A stretch of 13,511 bases of DNA, taken from JAPLGZ01 sp038225095 (GTDB lineage: Bacteria > Chloroflexota > Anaerolineae > Caldilineales > Caldilineaceae). A program made the translations under genes and the position numbers. Of the stretch, positions 13,450 through 13,511 are shown piece after piece (positions within the stretch are counted from its first letter, which is position 1; each line of letters starts with the position of its first letter). The stretch covers positions 1-13,511 of the forward strand of contig JBBREZ010000156.1 in the NCBI GenBank assembly GCA_038225095.1, given 5' to 3'. Below the pieces are notes generated by a model. That model had not been told where the DNA came from. It worked only from the letters and a program-made list of their open reading frames with translations, and did no database searches.

Positions 13450-13511
13450 CATAAAAATGGGCAAATTCATCCTTAAAATTTTGCGCTCTGAGTACCTTTG
13501 GCATTAATGAT

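Overview
The window is dominated by a co-directional (+ strand) cluster that encodes every dedicated step from glutamyl-tRNA to protoheme. The gene order is hemA, a fused hemC-hemD, hemB, hemQ, hemE, hemH, hemY and hemL. HemQ is present and no hemF or hemN is seen, which points to the coproporphyrin-dependent route: HemE, then the HemY-type oxidase, then HemH iron insertion, then HemQ decarboxylation. The order of the last steps is inferred from knowledge of these families, not read from the DNA. The cluster is moderately GC-rich, and a gene fragment next to it has the beta-rich tail common in Chloroflexota membrane glycosyltransferases. A Chloroflexota-like aerobe is my best guess, but this is inference only.

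Layout. Positions 1-261 are a leader full of palindromes with no convincing gene. Positions 262-4312 hold hemA, hemCD and hemB, packed tightly (5-nt gap, then a 4-nt ATGA overlap), with a good ribosome binding site for hemA and hemB. From 4313 to 9234 the genes hemQ, hemE, hemH and hemY are separated by spacers of about 75 to 290 nt, and each spacer, including the one before hemL, carries one or more inverted repeats. Two of these repeats also supply the last codons and the stop of the gene before them (hemQ, hemE). hemL (TTG start) ends at 10530. A classic intrinsic terminator follows at 10655-10689; 10531-10654 shows nothing recognisable.

From 10728 to the right edge everything is on the - strand and looks like accessory DNA. 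A broken 3' fragment of a probable glycosyltransferase (10728-11422) directly abuts the stop codon of a complete tyrosine recombinase (11423-12472). An AT-rich stretch of about 110 nt separates the recombinase from a glycine-rich protein gene (12584-13389). That gene has its own promoter and ribosome binding site but is split by a one-base shift in a run of six C (+ strand). Restoring one base gives a 268-residue protein with a Gly-rich N-terminal half and a C-terminal domain resembling DUF6941.

The heme genes form one metabolic unit. The two most unusual things are the structured, repeat-built spacers inside that unit and the recombinase plus Gly-rich gene pair beside it.
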